From the NCBI RefSeq assembly GCF_905171775.1, contig NC_053494.1, positions 160,832,956 through 160,896,955 on the forward strand: DNA of 64,000 nucleotides. Reading direction: 5' to 3'. The notes below the pieces were generated by a model. That model searched no databases. It had not been told where the DNA came from and worked only from the letters and a program-made list of their open reading frames with translations. A program made the position numbers and the translations under genes. The stretch is from Rana temporaria (Eukaryota > Chordata > Amphibia > Anura > Ranidae). Positions 23,568 through 35,433 of the stretch are shown here, piece after piece. Every line of letters starts with the position of its first letter. Position 1 is the stretch's first letter.

Positions 23568-23864
23568 CAGGATTTCTTTACCAGTGTTCCATGAAACCCT
23601 AGGGTTCCCCCAGAGGTTGCTAGGGGTTCCTTGAGTGATGAGCAATGTCTGTCTCTCAGATAAGTTCCCACTGACAACATTGATCGTTTTTAGCGATCTG
23701 TAAGTGCATAATTCTCCCCAGTGACCACAAGTGTAATGAGCATTCTTCCCACTAATCATCAGACTAATGTATCTTGAGTTGTAGATATAGTCATTTTTAG
23801 CAGGGGTTGCCTGAGACCGGAAAGTTCAAGGGTTCCTCAGTGCTGAAAAGATTGGGAAAGGCTG
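23568..23864. mobile_element. Probable hAT MITE (CAGGATTTCTTTACCAGTG end)
   Basis: The left end CAGGATTTCTTTACCAGTGT and right end ATTGGGAAAGGCTG (reverse complement CAGCCTTTCCCAAT) are weak inverted repeats, and the interior has CCATGAAACCCTAGGGTTCC and TTGCTAGGGGTTCCTTGAG, typical of a dispersed hAT family. Flanking 8-mers AACTAAAG and AACAACAA match only partly, so the copy is old. Confidence 0.55.
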
Positions 23865-25822
23865 AACAACAATTTTCAACTAGCTACATTTAGTTTTTTT
23901 AACCCATGACTTAAATGTAATTCGTATCTTATTTATAATGCAATTGTGCAAATATAATGAGAAAATTATTCCCTCTGACATCTACATTTTTGTGTTCAGT
24001 GAACATCACCTAAGATGTAAACAGTAAAATTACATACCCAGTCATTGGTCAATCAAGTGTCAATAAGTATAATAACGACGACCAGTAATTTGTCATGCAA
24101 GTTTGATGAGGATGATGACCAATGGAATGATGACTACTGTAATACAAAGATGTCATCTGTATATTTAGGTGGAACCATGGACAAAATCTAAAAAATGACA
24201 TGCTGTATATGATGCCGTCTGTCACCAGTATTAACATACCAGTCTTTGTTTTTCTGGGTCCACCCTGTAAAATAGTAGTTGTATAGCCTGTTAATCCTGA
24301 CAATAAGTCTGTTATCTTCTACCTTTTCTTAAAGCAGAACTACACGGCATCTGAGCACCACAAACCAAAAAGGCTATTTAAATATTTTTTTGGAATTCAA
24401 AGCAAACCCACCAACCCATCCATCCATGTCTCCATGCTTTATTTTGCTGAGAAAAACAGCATTTTGGCCTTTGGCCACCTTTAGTAAGGACAGTTGGTTC
24501 ATGTAGCATTTACTTGCTGGAATCCATCTGACCTTAGCTCAGGTATGCAGGCAGGAGGGTGTGCTTAGCTGAGAAAGCCCCTCCTCCCCTCCTGAAGGCT
24601 CCTGGGATTTATGACATAATTTGCCTAGGCCTGGAAACCAGGAAGAAACTGTAGAAGTGTAGAAAACAAGTGGCTGTTAGAGTGTTAGGAAAAAACATTT
24701 AACACTGGTAGTGGTAGTTACAATTATCAGAATTTATTCGCAACCTTTATTCCAAAATCAACAAAAATATTTTTTTTATAACTGAATAACTTACAAAATG
24801 TTAGTTAGGCTTTACTCACCTATGTAAAGTCCATCTAAATCTACTAGTCCATTGAACACTGCCCTCTCCACAGGTTGGCAATGCTGCTGTCCAAGGGTAA
24901 AGTGAAGTGAAGAAGTGAGCATTACCGTTCACCAGACAGGTGAAGTGTTGCTGGTCAGATGACCAGGTGAAAGTTAAGGGGAAAAAAATATCTAAAAAAG
25001 GAACCTACTGTGAATATGAAGACAAAAAAAAAAGAATAAAAAAAGAACATATTGCTGCCACATCATCATAAGATTCATAAACTGCAATATGCTACAGTTT
25101 TGTTCTTGGGTTTAGAAAAAAACTTTTAGCAGTCCTTAAGGTGCTATATATATTAGCAACGTCTCTCTAATTAAAATGAAGGAGAATAAGAACGATTTAA
25201 CAAGGATGACATCATAAACTAATGTTTAGCTGATATGCCATGTGTTCAGTAAAATAAGGAATTCTAGAAGATTACTTCTAATCCAAGACCTTAATCTGCA
25301 CTTTTACGATTTTCTTTCATAAGACACTTGAGTGCATGCAAGAGTAAGAAGAACTTTATGTTCTGCCGAAAGGTTTGTATATACAGCAGACTATGGTCAT
25401 ACATACTTATATATACAGCAGTTATGGTCATACAAAACCTTATAACAACGTGTAAGACAGTTACATGCTAAACGTTGACATCAGTGATGTCTTCATTCTC
25501 AACAAAATCATCATTAATATCTTTTGAGTAGGTAGTGGTTTCTTTAGAGATGAATCGTTTTCTTTGAAACCAAGAAGTACAATTTTAAGTAGAACAGAAT
25601 CAACATCAGCGATATGTACTACAGTTTACAAAACTTAAGTGGCAATATCACTTTGTTTGATCTGGCTAAACCATTAGAGGTCCAAAGGATCTACAGGACA
25701 TATCTTTTTAGTCAGTCAATTATTGAGATTACTTTAGGCTTTTCTGTTTCACTTATTAAAATTAATGGCAGCTCAAATCTGAAAAATATCAACTTAGTAC
25801 ATTCTGGTAAGTGAGTTACCCC
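23865..25822. other. No gene; one MITE end
   Basis: TTAA at 24329-24332 followed by AGCAGAACTACACGGC looks like the left end of a T2-like MITE without a matching right end. The remainder (24700-25820) is AT-rich and shows nothing recognisable. Confidence 0.35.
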
Positions 25823-26408
25823 CAGTGGCGTATCTAGGGTATGGCAGCCATGGCAAGTGTCATGGGCGCCATATGGCCATGACTATGTGGGCTGATGAGT
25901 GGCTGGGCAGCAAGGCACTTACCAGGGTCTGAGGGTCTCTTCTTCCCTCCTCCCGAGCATAGGCAGGATCTCCTTTTCAGCCCCTTTGCTAATGGACAAT
26001 GGCAGCGCTATGCCTGCTGCGTTCAGCCACAGCCCTCCTCTGTTCTCCTAGGCTCTCCCATTCCATCTGGTCGGATTGGCAGTGCACAAAGAAGGAGGAA
26101 CATCAGTTTCTCCCTCTCCTCTGTGAAAACTGAGGCCCTAAGTGATGAAGATTTCATCACTTCCCGTATTGGTTCTGCATTTACCTGGCCTTGAAGGGCA
26201 GAGGAGGGATTAGGGGTCTAATAAACCCCAGATTTCTCCATAAAGAGGATATGTCACTACTAAAGGTATCACAAGGGATGATAAATATCACTAGTTTTGT
26301 TAGATGTTTTTTTTGTTAAGGTTATCTGAAAGATGGGTTTCAAATGTTTCGACAGGGGCGCAGTTTCAGTGCTTGCCATAGGCACTATTTTCACTAGATA
26401 CGCCTCTG
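25823..26408. mobile_element. Non-autonomous hAT, CAGTGGCGTATCTAG ends, exact TSD
   Basis: The left end CAGTGGCGTATCTAGGG matches the reverse-complemented right end CAGAGGCGTATCTAGTG. The 8-mer GTTACCCC lies on both sides (25815-25822 and 26409-26416). ATGGCAAG and its partner CTTGCCAT sit at matching distances inside the two ends. The 99-codon frame inside is not a transposase. Confidence 0.93.
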
Positions 26409-26416
26409 GTTACCCC

Positions 26417-26755
26417 CAAACAAATTCTAAAATTCTTACTGTGCCACATGATGTATTTTTTTTGTTTTGGGACAGCCATTAAAAAAAAATAGAATTTTGA
26501 TTCCAGCCGTTTTTGGCCCATTCAAGGGGGTTAAAAAGGGGCTAATCCTATAACAATTCTCCACGTATTTATTTTTAATACATTTTGCTGAGGTAAGTGG
26601 CTTTCACTGCTTGAATTTGTGATACATTTTTACATCCAGTGTGGTTAGGTCTGAAAATAAATCAGTGAGTTCCAATATCTCCCATTTTCTGCAGACAGAT
26701 GTGCATTTGCCAACTTCTGTTGTTGTGCAAATTTCCCATGTTCTCTGAGATATAC
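26417..26755. other. No gene recognised
   Basis: An A/T-rich stretch between two elements. Nothing recognisable was seen. Confidence 0.35.
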
Positions 26756-27271
26756 AGGCTCATACTGGCCTGCCACCAGACAATCATTGGCCATGACTAT
26801 GTGGGCCAAAAACAGGAATATATAATAGTTAGATGCCTTCTTCTCTGCACTGAGCAATGCACCCCCTGTGGCCCCAACCACATCATTCCTGTAAGTGAGC
26901 CCTGTGCACAGCTACTGCAGCAATTGTTATATGTCCCCGAATGATGACTGACAACCCACTCCCTCTTCTGCTGCATCTGTGTCTTGAACATGAATACATG
27001 TACTTGTTCAATTATCCAACAAGTAATAAATGTACAGGCCACAGCCAGGCAGCAGCAGTCAATCATATCACTTGTTACATTTTTGTAGCATGTGTTGCAT
27101 TGATGGGAATGACTTGGCTGTGGGGGGCCCTGAGGTTTGGAGGCTTGGCATAAAGAGACAGGCATGACATGATAGGTAGAAATAACAGACCCCCCAATGG
27201 GTACTTTTTGTATTTTTGGACCATGTACTTGGGGCCCACCTAAGTTTGCTGTCAGGGCCAATCCAACCCTG
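26756..27271. mobile_element. Possible hAT element (weak ends)
   Basis: The left end CAGGCTCATACTGGCCTGCC and the reverse-complemented right end CAGGGTTGGATTGGCCCTGA agree at CAGG and TTGGCC-type positions. Inner blocks GGGCCCACCTAAG and CATGACTATGTGGGCC are consistent with a dispersed hAT. Flanking 8-mers GAGATATA and CTTACATA match at only half the sites. The 187-codon minus frame 26797-27360 crosses the proposed right boundary and has no recognised domain, so I do not call it a gene. Confidence 0.4.
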
Positions 27272-27302
27272 CTTACATAATATAACAATATTCTAAACAA
27301 AT

Positions 27303-27425
27303 TTACGATCTTGCGAAACAAGAAAATACTTTTCAGAGCAAAAACGAACAATGAGGACATGAAACCAGGACTGCAGTAAGGTAAAGGAAGCTATTTAGCT
27401 AAAAAAAAAATCCTTTACTGACCCT
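27303..27425 (-). mobile_element. T2-like MITE fragment (AGGGTCA-TAAAGG end)
   Basis: On the minus strand, TTAA (27426-27429) is followed by AGGGTCAGTAAAGGA, a T-run and TAGCTAAATAGCTTCCTTTA, matching the left half of the complete element at 34993-35429. The other half is missing. Confidence 0.75.
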
Positions 27426-27429
27426 TTAA

Positions 27430-28730
27430 GTCCTGTGTACCTAAACCCCCATAAAATTAAGGCAATCTATTTTTCTGCGACCTGATCTCCCATTGTAAGA
27501 TCATAGCCCGGGCTATGCCCCTTACATTTTCCATGGCACACTTATGGCCAGTAAAGTAGCCAACCAGCATACAAAGGTTGAACTGATGCAAGTGGGAAGG
27601 AGTGGGTCAAAGCACAACATACTGTAGTGTGCCAAAGTCCTGCTATGCAATAATACATAGCAACCAAGCTTAGTATGGGTAAACAAATGAAAGTTGAATT
27701 CAAATTGGATGCTATGGGTTACTGCACTTTCACACTCATTAACATTTGCTTGTCGTTTTGAAATAAAGCAGTTTTTATTATTAATTATTAAACACGCTTG
27801 CTGTAAGCTGAAATATGATTGGTTGCTAAAATTTAATTTTCCAATCATGATTGCCCTTTGCACTGCCTTATGAAAACAAACCAATTTATGTCACATAATA
27901 TGTCTGATGCATGCTGCTAAGCCATTGCGTATAATAATGTATTGTGATCATTTACTGCTTTAAAGCTGAGATTAATTGTTTGTACATTCAGTGTGATAGA
28001 TCCCCCTTTATGACAACTCTGCTCAGCTTTTATTAAGACCATTGTGGGTGATTGATTGTTACTCATCCAGAGGGGTGGCCACCATTCCATTATAAACACT
28101 GAAGAAGAAACTGACAGGCAGTCCTTGTTTACAGCTCCTATCAGTCAGACATCAGGACAATAAAGTAAAATAGATTGATGAGATGTTGAAAAGTCATTCA
28201 CTCATTGTCCTAACATCAGAAAGATTGGCGAGTGGGATCGTCTCCCACCAGGAGCTACAACAACCACTCCGTGAAAAATGACAACTTAAATGACACAGAG
28301 TCAAGGCAAGACAAGGCTCAGATATGGATAGGTATAAACAGTATGACAGTGATAATATATAAAGTAACAGGAACGCATATTTCAAATAAAGCAAACGGGT
28401 ATCATTCATATCGCTGTCATTAAATTATTATAGACAACGACCAAGATAAATAAAAGCGTGTTGCTGTTTCAGAGTAATGGTACTCTTAGTGTAAATCTGT
28501 GATAACTATAAATGTTACAAACTAAGAGCTGATATAGTAAATTTAGAGCTGATTGCTAGTAAATCTAGTGAGAGTTCAATTCTGCAAATGAAGGCTTAGA
28601 TCTAGGTCCCCCGCCCCCGCACCTTGCTATTGGTCAATTACAAAGATAGGCTGTCTCACTGACCAATAGTAAGAGGGAGTGTGGTGTGAGGTGGAAAATT
28701 GGTTGACCGAGTCTTATGATATTGACTGAG
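27430..28730. other. No gene recognised
   Basis: Single-copy looking sequence. The 120-codon minus frame 27522-27884 has no domain I recognise and no supporting signals. Confidence 0.35.
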
Positions 28731-29337
28731 GCCTCGTACACACGACCGTTTTCCTCGACAGAATCCATCAAGAAACTTGGTAGCAGAGCTTTTTTGCCGA
28801 GGAAACCGGTCGTGTGTATGTTTTTCATCGAGGAAACTGTCGAGGAACTCGACGAGGAAAAAAAGAGAACATGTTCTCTTTTTCCTCGATGGGAGTCTCA
28901 ATTTCCTTGTCGTGTTCCTCGTCGGGCTGGTTTTTCGACGAGAAACACGAGCGTCTGTATGCCAAGAAACCCGCGCATGCTCATAATAAAGTATGAGACG
29001 GGAGCGCACCTTCGGTAAAAGTAGCATTTGTAATGGAGATAGCACATTTGTCACGCTGTAACAGACTGAAAAGTGCAAATCGTCTCTTACCAAACTTTTA
29101 CCTAACACGCAGTAATATGAGATTAGCAAAAGCAGCCCCAAGGGTTGTACCAGTGGAATCAAACTTCCCCTGCCATTGTATGTGTTGTACGTCACCGCGT
29201 TTGAGAACAAGGAGATTTTGTCTTGACCGTGTGTATGCAAAGCAAGCTTGTCGAGTTCCTGGACAAGCCTAACAAGGAACTCGTCGAGGAAAACGATGTG
29301 TCTTTTCCAACAAGTTCCTCGGTCGTGTGTACGAGGC
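28731..29337. mobile_element. GTACACACGA-type MITE, TTCCTCGACGAG module
   Basis: The ends GCCTCGTACACACGACCG and CGGTCGTGTGTACGAGGC are inverted. Inside, TTCCTCG/CGAGGAA modules recur on both strands, with further CGGTCGTGTGTATG and ACCGTGTGTATGC motifs. The family core TGTACGTCACCGCGTTTGAG is at about 29185-29206 in minus orientation. Frames of 60 to 228 codons exist because the arms are CG-rich and stop-poor. Flanks read TGAG and CTCA, which gives no target duplication. Confidence 0.85.
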
Positions 29338-29379
29338 CTCACAGTAAAGTATAACTAAAGGCAAACTTTTTTTAAAACG

Positions 29380-29494
29380 ACTTATTATAAAGCGCTGCGC
29401 TACTCTTAATTAGGTCAACAGTGCAATGTGCTCATTGAATTGCATTGTTGCATTGTTGACCTAATTAAGAGTAGCGCAGCACTTTATAATAAGT
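29380..29494. repeat. Near-perfect palindrome, about 45-bp arms
   Basis: Left arm 29380-29428 (ACTTATTATAAAGCGCTGCG onward) pairs with right arm 29451-29494 (ending AGCACTTTATAATAAGT) with one or two mismatches and a loop of about 22 bp rich in CATTG. It may be a small MITE. Confidence 0.85.
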
Positions 29495-29613
29495 AGTCAT
29501 ATTGAAGGTATGGGAACGCATATCAGTGCTGGCAGTAAGCTCCATATATTAAACAAATGTACATCTCTTACACTTCAATATAGAACTGGCAGTGTAGTAT
29601 TCTTACTAACAAT

Positions 29614-30307
29614 GGGCTAGATTCAAGTACAATTGCGCATTTTTTACGGAGGCCCAGGGCAACGTTTTTGCCCTGCGCCCCCGAAAAATTACTACGCTGC
29701 CCTTGATTCACGGAGCAGTAGCTCCGTAAATTGCGTGGGCGCGCCGGCAAAATGCCCGGCGTAAGCACGCGCAATTTAAATGATCCCGTAAGGGGCGGGA
29801 ATCATTTAAATTAGGCGCGTTCCCGCGCCGATCGTAGAGCGCATGCTCCGTCGGGAAACTTTCCCGACGTGCATTGCGGCAAATGGCGTCCAGCGCCATT
29901 CACGAATCACGTACCCAAACTACGTAAATTTGAAATTTCGCAAAGCGGGAACGACGGGTATACGTAACATTGGCTGCCCCTGCTAATAGCAGGGGCAGCC
30001 TTACGCGAAAGACGCCGTACGGAAACGACGTAAACTACGTACGCAGGGCTCGCGCAACGTTGTGACTCGGCGTTAGTATGCAATTTGCATACTATACGCT
30101 GAGCACAACGGGAACGCCACCTAGCGGCCATCGCAAGAATGCAGCCTAAGATATGCGGGCATAAGAGCCTTATGCCGTGCATATCTTAGGCTGCAGTCGG
30201 CGTAACGAGGTTCCTGAATCAGGAGCATTCGTTACGCCGGGGCAAGTAAGCAATTGCGCCTGTGTAACTATGGTTACACAGGCGCAATTGCTTCTTGAAT
30301 CCAGCCC
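29614..30307. mobile_element. MITE with GGGCTAGATTCAA inverted ends
   Basis: The left end GGGCTAGATTCAAGTACAAT and the reverse-complemented right end GGGCTGGATTCAAGAAGCAA are related to the element at 10979-11586. Inner arms such as GCAATTGCGCCTGTGTAAC with GTTACACAGGCGCAATTGC (about 30252-30292), TTTAAATGATTCCCGCCCC-type repeats and AAGATATGCGGGC with its partner make further hairpins. AAT lies on both sides as a possible 3-bp duplication. It is non-coding. Confidence 0.8.
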
Positions 30308-30799
30308 AATATTTTTTTAAAGTTTTGGATAGAGTGGAGAGGGATTAGAATGCCTGACAGTTTTTATTCCTGTCTGTGTCCTTATTAAAGCGATTCACCC
30401 TCTCTATCTTACCATTATTATTGAAATCAAGTTAAATTAAAGAAAATCCTAGATTTTGGTTTGATCCCAAAAAAGTAATAGAGAGGCAATCTTTCAATGG
30501 GAAAACTAGTTCTGGTGAGCTGGGGGTCACCAAGGAATACCCTTAATTTGCTGGGATTTCCCGTCACTTCCTGTTTTGGCTATGGGGCAGGAAGTGAAGG
30601 GAAATCTCTACAATGGGCCACAGATGGCGACAGCACACTGAGCTGCCCTGTAAATGGCTGTGCAGTGGGGGCGTGTCAGGACATCTGATCATTGGAGAAG
30701 AGAACATTAGAGAACTGACCACAGTGTGCTCTCCTGCATAGTGTGGTCAGGTTTCAATAGGAAAGCAGTGGGACTGGCAGGAACACAAGTGATTTCACA
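30308..30799. repeat. Dispersed repeat fragment (CTTCCTGTTTTGGCTATGGG block)
   Basis: The region contains GGATAGAGTGGAGAGGG, AGCGATTCACCCTCTCTATC and ACTTCCTGTTTTGGCTATGG. Similar blocks recur at 8281-8510, 44930-45080 and 49290-49470, so it is a dispersed family whose ends I could not define. Confidence 0.55.
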
Positions 30800-30803
30800 T
30801 TAA

Positions 30804-31560
30804 CCCCCCTGACGGTAAACCCGAGCGTGACTCGGGGTTGGTTTTCAATGCTAAGATCGGTAACCCCGAGTCACGCTCGGGGTGGACGTGCAGCGGCGCG
30901 GCTTACCTTTCGCTGGATCCACAGGCAAGTTACTCACCTTGTCCCTGGATCCAGCGATGCCACCCCGCTGTGTGAGCGAGCGGGACCTCCTCGCTCGATT
31001 CACAGTCCCCGTGTGCCGCCGATCTCCGTTCCCTGCGACGTTACGACGCACGGGGGCGGAGAACGGCGCCAAATTCAAAAAAGTAAACAAACACTTTACA
31101 TACAGTATACTGTAATCTTATAGATTACAGTACTGTATGTAAAAAATACACACCCCCCTTGTCCCTAGTGGTCTGCCCAGTGCCCTGCATGTACTTTTAT
31201 ATATCAAAAAATTTCTGCCTAAAAACTGTAGATTGTCCAAAAGTGTCAAAAATGGTTTTAGATCAGCTAGAAAATAGCGATAATAAATTATAATCACTTG
31301 CAGAAATGTGCGATAGCGATTTGCGGGGAAATTCGTCATAAAAAAAAAAGAATAATGACAGCGACAATTCTGCAACTGCAAATTTCAGTGATTTTGAGTT
31401 GATTACATTATTGAATAAATTTTATTATAATTATATTATTATTTGTTATAATTATTTATAATTATTTATTATATTATAATTTATAATTTTGTTTTAAAAA
31501 AAAAATCATACCCGGGATGCCTACAAGACTCTTGCTTGGTCAGATTTAAGTGAGTTATTT
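30804..31560 (+). mobile_element. TTAACCCCCCTGACGG element, right part lost
   Basis: TTAA (30800-30803) is followed by CCCCCCTGACGGT. Next come hairpin arms CCCGAGCGTGACTCGGGG and CCCCGAGTCACGCTCGGGG (30820-30881), a CCTGGATCCAGCG pair and a TAATCTTATAGATTA palindrome near 31110. An AT-rich run (31410-31500) and CATACCCGGGATGCCTAC follow. No mirrored right end CCGTCAGGGGGG-TTAA was seen, so the copy is incomplete and its right limit approximate. Confidence 0.6.
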
Positions 31561-31648
31561 CTAACTAAGCAATACAAATAGAATAGGATACTTTCTTATT
31601 CAAGTACATGGTACAGCAGGCATATATCAGGGATGTGAAGTGTTTTAA

Positions 31649-31748
31649 AGGAACACTAAAGGTACATTTTTTTTTTTTTTTAAATAACATACATGTTATA
31701 CTTACCTCCACTGTGCAGATCGTTTTGCAATCTGACTCTGCATACAGG
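31649..31748 (+). mobile_element. T2-like MITE fragment (AGGAACACTAAAGG end)
   Basis: TTAA (31645-31648) is followed by AGGAACACTAAAGGTAC and a T-run, then ACATGTTATACTTACCTCC. It ends abruptly where the small MITE at 31749 begins. Confidence 0.6.
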
Positions 31749-31830
31749 TACCAGCGTATAAGACGACCCCCAATTTTTGGGGGATATTTTTAAGTACAAA
31801 AGGTCATCTTATACGCCGGAAAATACGGTA
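31749..31830. mobile_element. 82-bp palindromic MITE (TACCGTATTTTCCGGCGTATAA)
   Basis: The left end TACCAGCGTATAAGACGACC pairs with the right end GGTCATCTTATACGCCGGAA-AATACGGTA. The middle has CCCCAATTTTTGGGGG, itself a hairpin. It shares GTATAA and TACCGTATTT words with the MITEs at 276 and 57868. Confidence 0.8.
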
Positions 31831-31984
31831 TTATTATTATTATAGGACTGCCACACCAAAAATAGCACAGCAGCTTTTTTTACAAAACTGAAAAAAACAT
31901 TTCTTTATTAGTGGGATGGGTAGAATATTCAAGGTCGAAAATCAATTAAAATTATGTAAATCGACAAATATGCCTAAACTTGTG

Positions 31985-32919
31985 GGGCTAGATTCACAGA
32001 GAGATACGACAGTGTATCTCCTGATACGCCGTCGTATCTCTGACTTAGGCTGGTCGTATCTATGCGCCTGATTCATAGAATCAGTTACGCATAGATATGC
32101 CTAAGATCCGACAGGTGTAACTGTGTTACACCGTCGGATCTTACCTGCAATTTAAAAATGGCGTTCTCGCTGATTTAGCCTAGGTTCACACTGCTGCGAA
32201 TTCAAAATCGCGATTTTGCCGCGATTTGCCGCGATTTCGGCCGCAATTTAATGTAAATCGCGGCCCGAAATCGCAAAAAGTAGTACAGGAACTACTTTTT
32301 GAAATCGCAGATGCGGCGTCGCACTGATTAGGACAGTGCCATTGCCGACAATTGCCGCCGATTTGAGATGCGATTTGACATGTCAAATCGCATCTCAAAT
32401 CGTTCCAAATCGTACCCAGTGTGAACCAGGGCTCACGCTGAGAAATATGTAAATCAGCGAGATACGACAATTCACGAACGTACGCGGCCGACGCAGTGTT
32501 GTTACGACGTTTCCGTAGCGGTTTTCCCGGCGTATACTTACCCCTGCTTCTATGAGGCGCAGCCAATGTTAAGTATAGCTGTCGTTCCCGCGCCGATTCA
32601 GAAACCCGCGCGTTGCAAGTTACGCTCACGCCGAAACCACTGACGTCCTAGCGACGTCAGTGGGAGCAATGCACGCCGGGAAATTTCGTGGACGACGCAT
32701 GCTCATTTAAATCGGTGCGGGGACGCGCCTGATTTAAATAGTACACTCCCCCTAGCCGCGGAATTTGAATTCCGCCGGGGGTTTTACGATCCGCCGCCGC
32801 AAGTTTGGAGGTAAGTGGTTTGTGAATTACCCACTTGCCTCTCAAACTTGCGGCAGCGGATCTTAAATCACATAGATCACGCGGATCTAAAGATCCGCTG
32901 ATCTATGTGAATCTAGCCC
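31985..32919. mobile_element. MITE with GGGCTAGATTCAC ends, carrying a nested MITE
   Basis: The ends GGGCTAGATTCACAGAGAGA and, reverse-complemented, GGGCTAGATTCACATAGATC agree over 15 bp. Inner hairpins are numerous, for example GATCCGACAGGTGTAAC with GTTACACCGTCGGATC at 32105-32140. The interval 32178-32433 is a separate inserted element. The 147-codon frame in the middle follows from CG-rich, stop-poor sequence. Confidence 0.8.
32178..32433. mobile_element. Nested MITE (TAGGTTCACACTG ends)
   Basis: The left end AGCCTAGGTTCACACTG and the right end CAGTGTGAACCAGGGCT are inverted repeats. Inside are the arms GATGCGATTTGACATGTCAAATCGCATC (read in two halves, 32368-32395) and AAGTAGTACAGGAACTACTT (32278-32298). 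The flanking host sequence resumes with GCTGAGAAATATGTAAATC. Confidence 0.75.
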
Positions 32920-33987
32920 TTTGTCTTGTTGTCTGTAACTTGGAATTCACTATTAGACCTACACAATGGCTGTTTCCACTCTCTACAGCTATACTTAAAT
33001 CATTGCCATTAAACAAGGCCACTATAATGTTTTTTACAAGTGGTAACAAAGAAAACAAAATGCTTCGCAATACAAAATGAATTTACTATGCAGTCAGTGG
33101 ACAGGCAAAAAATATGTAATTGTTTAATCGCATTCTTTTACTAGGCAAAAATCATTTCCTGTAAAAAAAAAAATGTATCCAAAAATCTGTGTGTACATTG
33201 ACACAGCCATTCAATAATTCTTAGGAGCTGGCTACATCAATCTTCTGCTACAGACCACAAACTGCCTTTGAAATACATAAGGACTAATGCTTATCATTTT
33301 TATTCCTGTTGATATATCTATTGCAGTGAACAGAGCTCTGATAAATTCTCATTGTCTGGCATTTCAAAATAAATGCTAAAGCTTGTGCTAACTTCATGTG
33401 GTGCTGGAAGTAAAATAACATAATAGCAGAGGCTAAAAAATAAAATGCTGTCTAGTAAATAGAGAAGAAAATTCCAAATAAAATGTACCATAAAATGTGT
33501 GTATTCGCTTTTAATTGTAGAAAGCTTCCCTTAGAATAGAAAAATAATATAATTATCAGTAAATTCTAATCTAGATACTAAATATTGATGATTGATGCTT
33601 ATTCTGATGATTGTAATACGTTATATGACTCAAATTGTTGTTATTATTATTTCTATATTTTTAGAAAATATAGGTTTTATTGCTGCCTGTGTTCCCGGTG
33701 AAAAGATTTTCATCACTTCCTGCCTCAGTGGCACCCAAGGCATTTATATCTGCTAGAGATTATTTTTCTCCCTTATAGAGTACATTCTTTTAATATTCTT
33801 GTAGAAAATCCATAAACAAGTGGCACTGTCACCAACCAGCATGCAACCCCTATGTATCAAAATGGGCTCAGTCAGAATCCTCTTCATCACTTACAAATCC
33901 TGTGTGGCCTCTATGCAGTCTCGCCAACATTTCTTAGACTGGGAATTTTCATTAGTAAATTTAAGCATTGCAATTTACTCACCTCAC
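32920..33987. other. No gene recognised; apparently single-copy
   Basis: AT-rich sequence with no transposon ends and no convincing exon. It could be intronic or intergenic. Confidence 0.4.
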
Positions 33988-33991
33988 TTAA

Positions 33992-34988
33992 CCACTTAAG
34001 CCCCGGACCATTTTGTTGCTAAATGCCCAGGCCAGGTTTTGCGATTCGGCACTGCGTCGCTTTAACAGACAATTGCGCGGTCGTGCGACGTGGCTCCCAA
34101 ACAAAATTGGCGTCCTTTTTTCCCCACAAATAGAGCTTTCTTTTGGTGGTATTTGATCACCTCTGTGGTTTTTATTTTTTGCGCTATAAACAAAAATAGA
34201 GCGACAATTTTGAAAAAATGCAATATTTTTTACTTTTTGCTATAATAAATATCCCCCAAAAACATATATAAAAAAAAAATTTCCTCAGTTTAGGTCGATA
34301 CGTATTCTTCTACCTATTTTTGGTAAAAAAAATCGCAATAAGTGTTTATCGATTGGTTTGCGCAAAATGTATAGCGTTTACAAAATAGGGGATAGTTTTT
34401 TTGCATTTTTATTAACTATTTTTTTTTTACTACTATTGGCGGCGATCAGCGTTTTTTTTTCGTGACTGCGACATTATGGCGGACACTTCGGACAATTTTG
34501 ACACATTTTTGGGACCATTGTCATTTTCACAGCAAAAAATGCATTTAAATTGCATTGTTTATTGTGAAAATGACAGTTGCAGTTTGGGAGTTAACCACAG
34601 GGGGCGCTTTAGGAGTTAGGGTTCATCTAGTGTGTGTTTACAACTGTAGGGGGGTGTGGCTGTAGGACTGACGTCATCGATCGAGTCTCCCTATAAAAGG
34701 GATCACACGATCGATGCAGCCGCCACAGTGAAGCACGGGGAAGCCGTGAGTACATACGGCTCTCCCCGTTCTTCAGCTCCAGGGGGGGGATCACTACGGG
34801 GCGGCTATAAACGAATAGCCGCGCCGTCGTCCCGGATCGCTCCCCGCGGGAATCCGCCCGCCGCAAGCAGCGGAGGGGGTCCCGATCGGACCCCTGACCC
34901 GCTAGAAGGCGGGGACGTATATATACGCCCATCTGCCTGTACGTGCCATTCTGTGGACGTAAATAGGCGTGCGGCGGGCGTTAAGTGG
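33992..34988 (+). mobile_element. Complete TTAACC element, first link of a TTAA chain
   Basis: TTAA at 33988-33991 and 34989-34992 bracket CCACTTAAGCCCCGG and GGCGTTAAGTGG. Internal landmarks in order are CGATTCGGCACTGCGTCGC, AATAGAGCTTTCTTTTGGTG, TTTTACTACTATTGGCGGCG, a CATTTTTGGGACCATTG block with inverted AAATGCA/TTGCATT arms, and the closing GTACGTGCCATTCTG. It is non-coding. The right TTAA is shared with the next element. Confidence 0.88.
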
Positions 34989-34992
34989 TTAA

Positions 34993-35429
34993 AGGGTCAC
35001 TAAAGGAATTTTTTTTTTTTTTTTTAGCTAAATAGCTTCCTTTACCTTACTGCAGTCCTGGTTTCATGTCCTCATTGTTCGTTTTTGCTTTGATGTTGCA
35101 GTAATTCCTCTCTGTTCTGGACACTTCCTGGTTGTCTGTTTCCTGATCACCACAGTATTGGGAGATTTCTCACTGTGGTGACTAATCAAGGAGGTTTGAT
35201 TACTGTGTGTCAGCACCAATACAGTTTTGTTTTACAAAGCATCACTGCCCTCTATTGGCTCTCTGGCTCTGTACATCAGAGAAGCAGGAAACAACAGCAA
35301 AAACGAAACTAAACTGCAGGTACATTATATGATTGTTTTTTATCTATTTTTAATCATTTTTAACTATTATGTCTCTATACCCTGTAAACAGTCATTTCAG
35401 CAAAAAAAATGTTTTCCTTTAGTGACCCT
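34993..35429. mobile_element. T2-like MITE with perfect TTAAAGGGTCACTAAAGG ends
   Basis: The 18-base terminus TTAAAGGGTCACTAAAGG, including the flanking TTAA, is exactly mirrored at the right (CCTTTAGTGACCCTTTAA). The element is 437 bp, with an AT-rich arm on each side and a central CACTGTGGTGACTAATC block. TTAAAGG-type termini fit the T2 family known from Xenopus. A half copy lies at 27303-27425. Confidence 0.9.
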
Positions 35430-35433
35430 TTAA

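Noticed and set aside
26797..27360. 187-codon minus-strand frame as a protein gene
   Set aside because: No recognisable domain, cysteine-rich by chance, and it crosses the edge of a probable transposon.
28656..29342. 228-codon frame as a gene
   Set aside because: It coincides with a CG-rich palindromic MITE whose arms lack stops.
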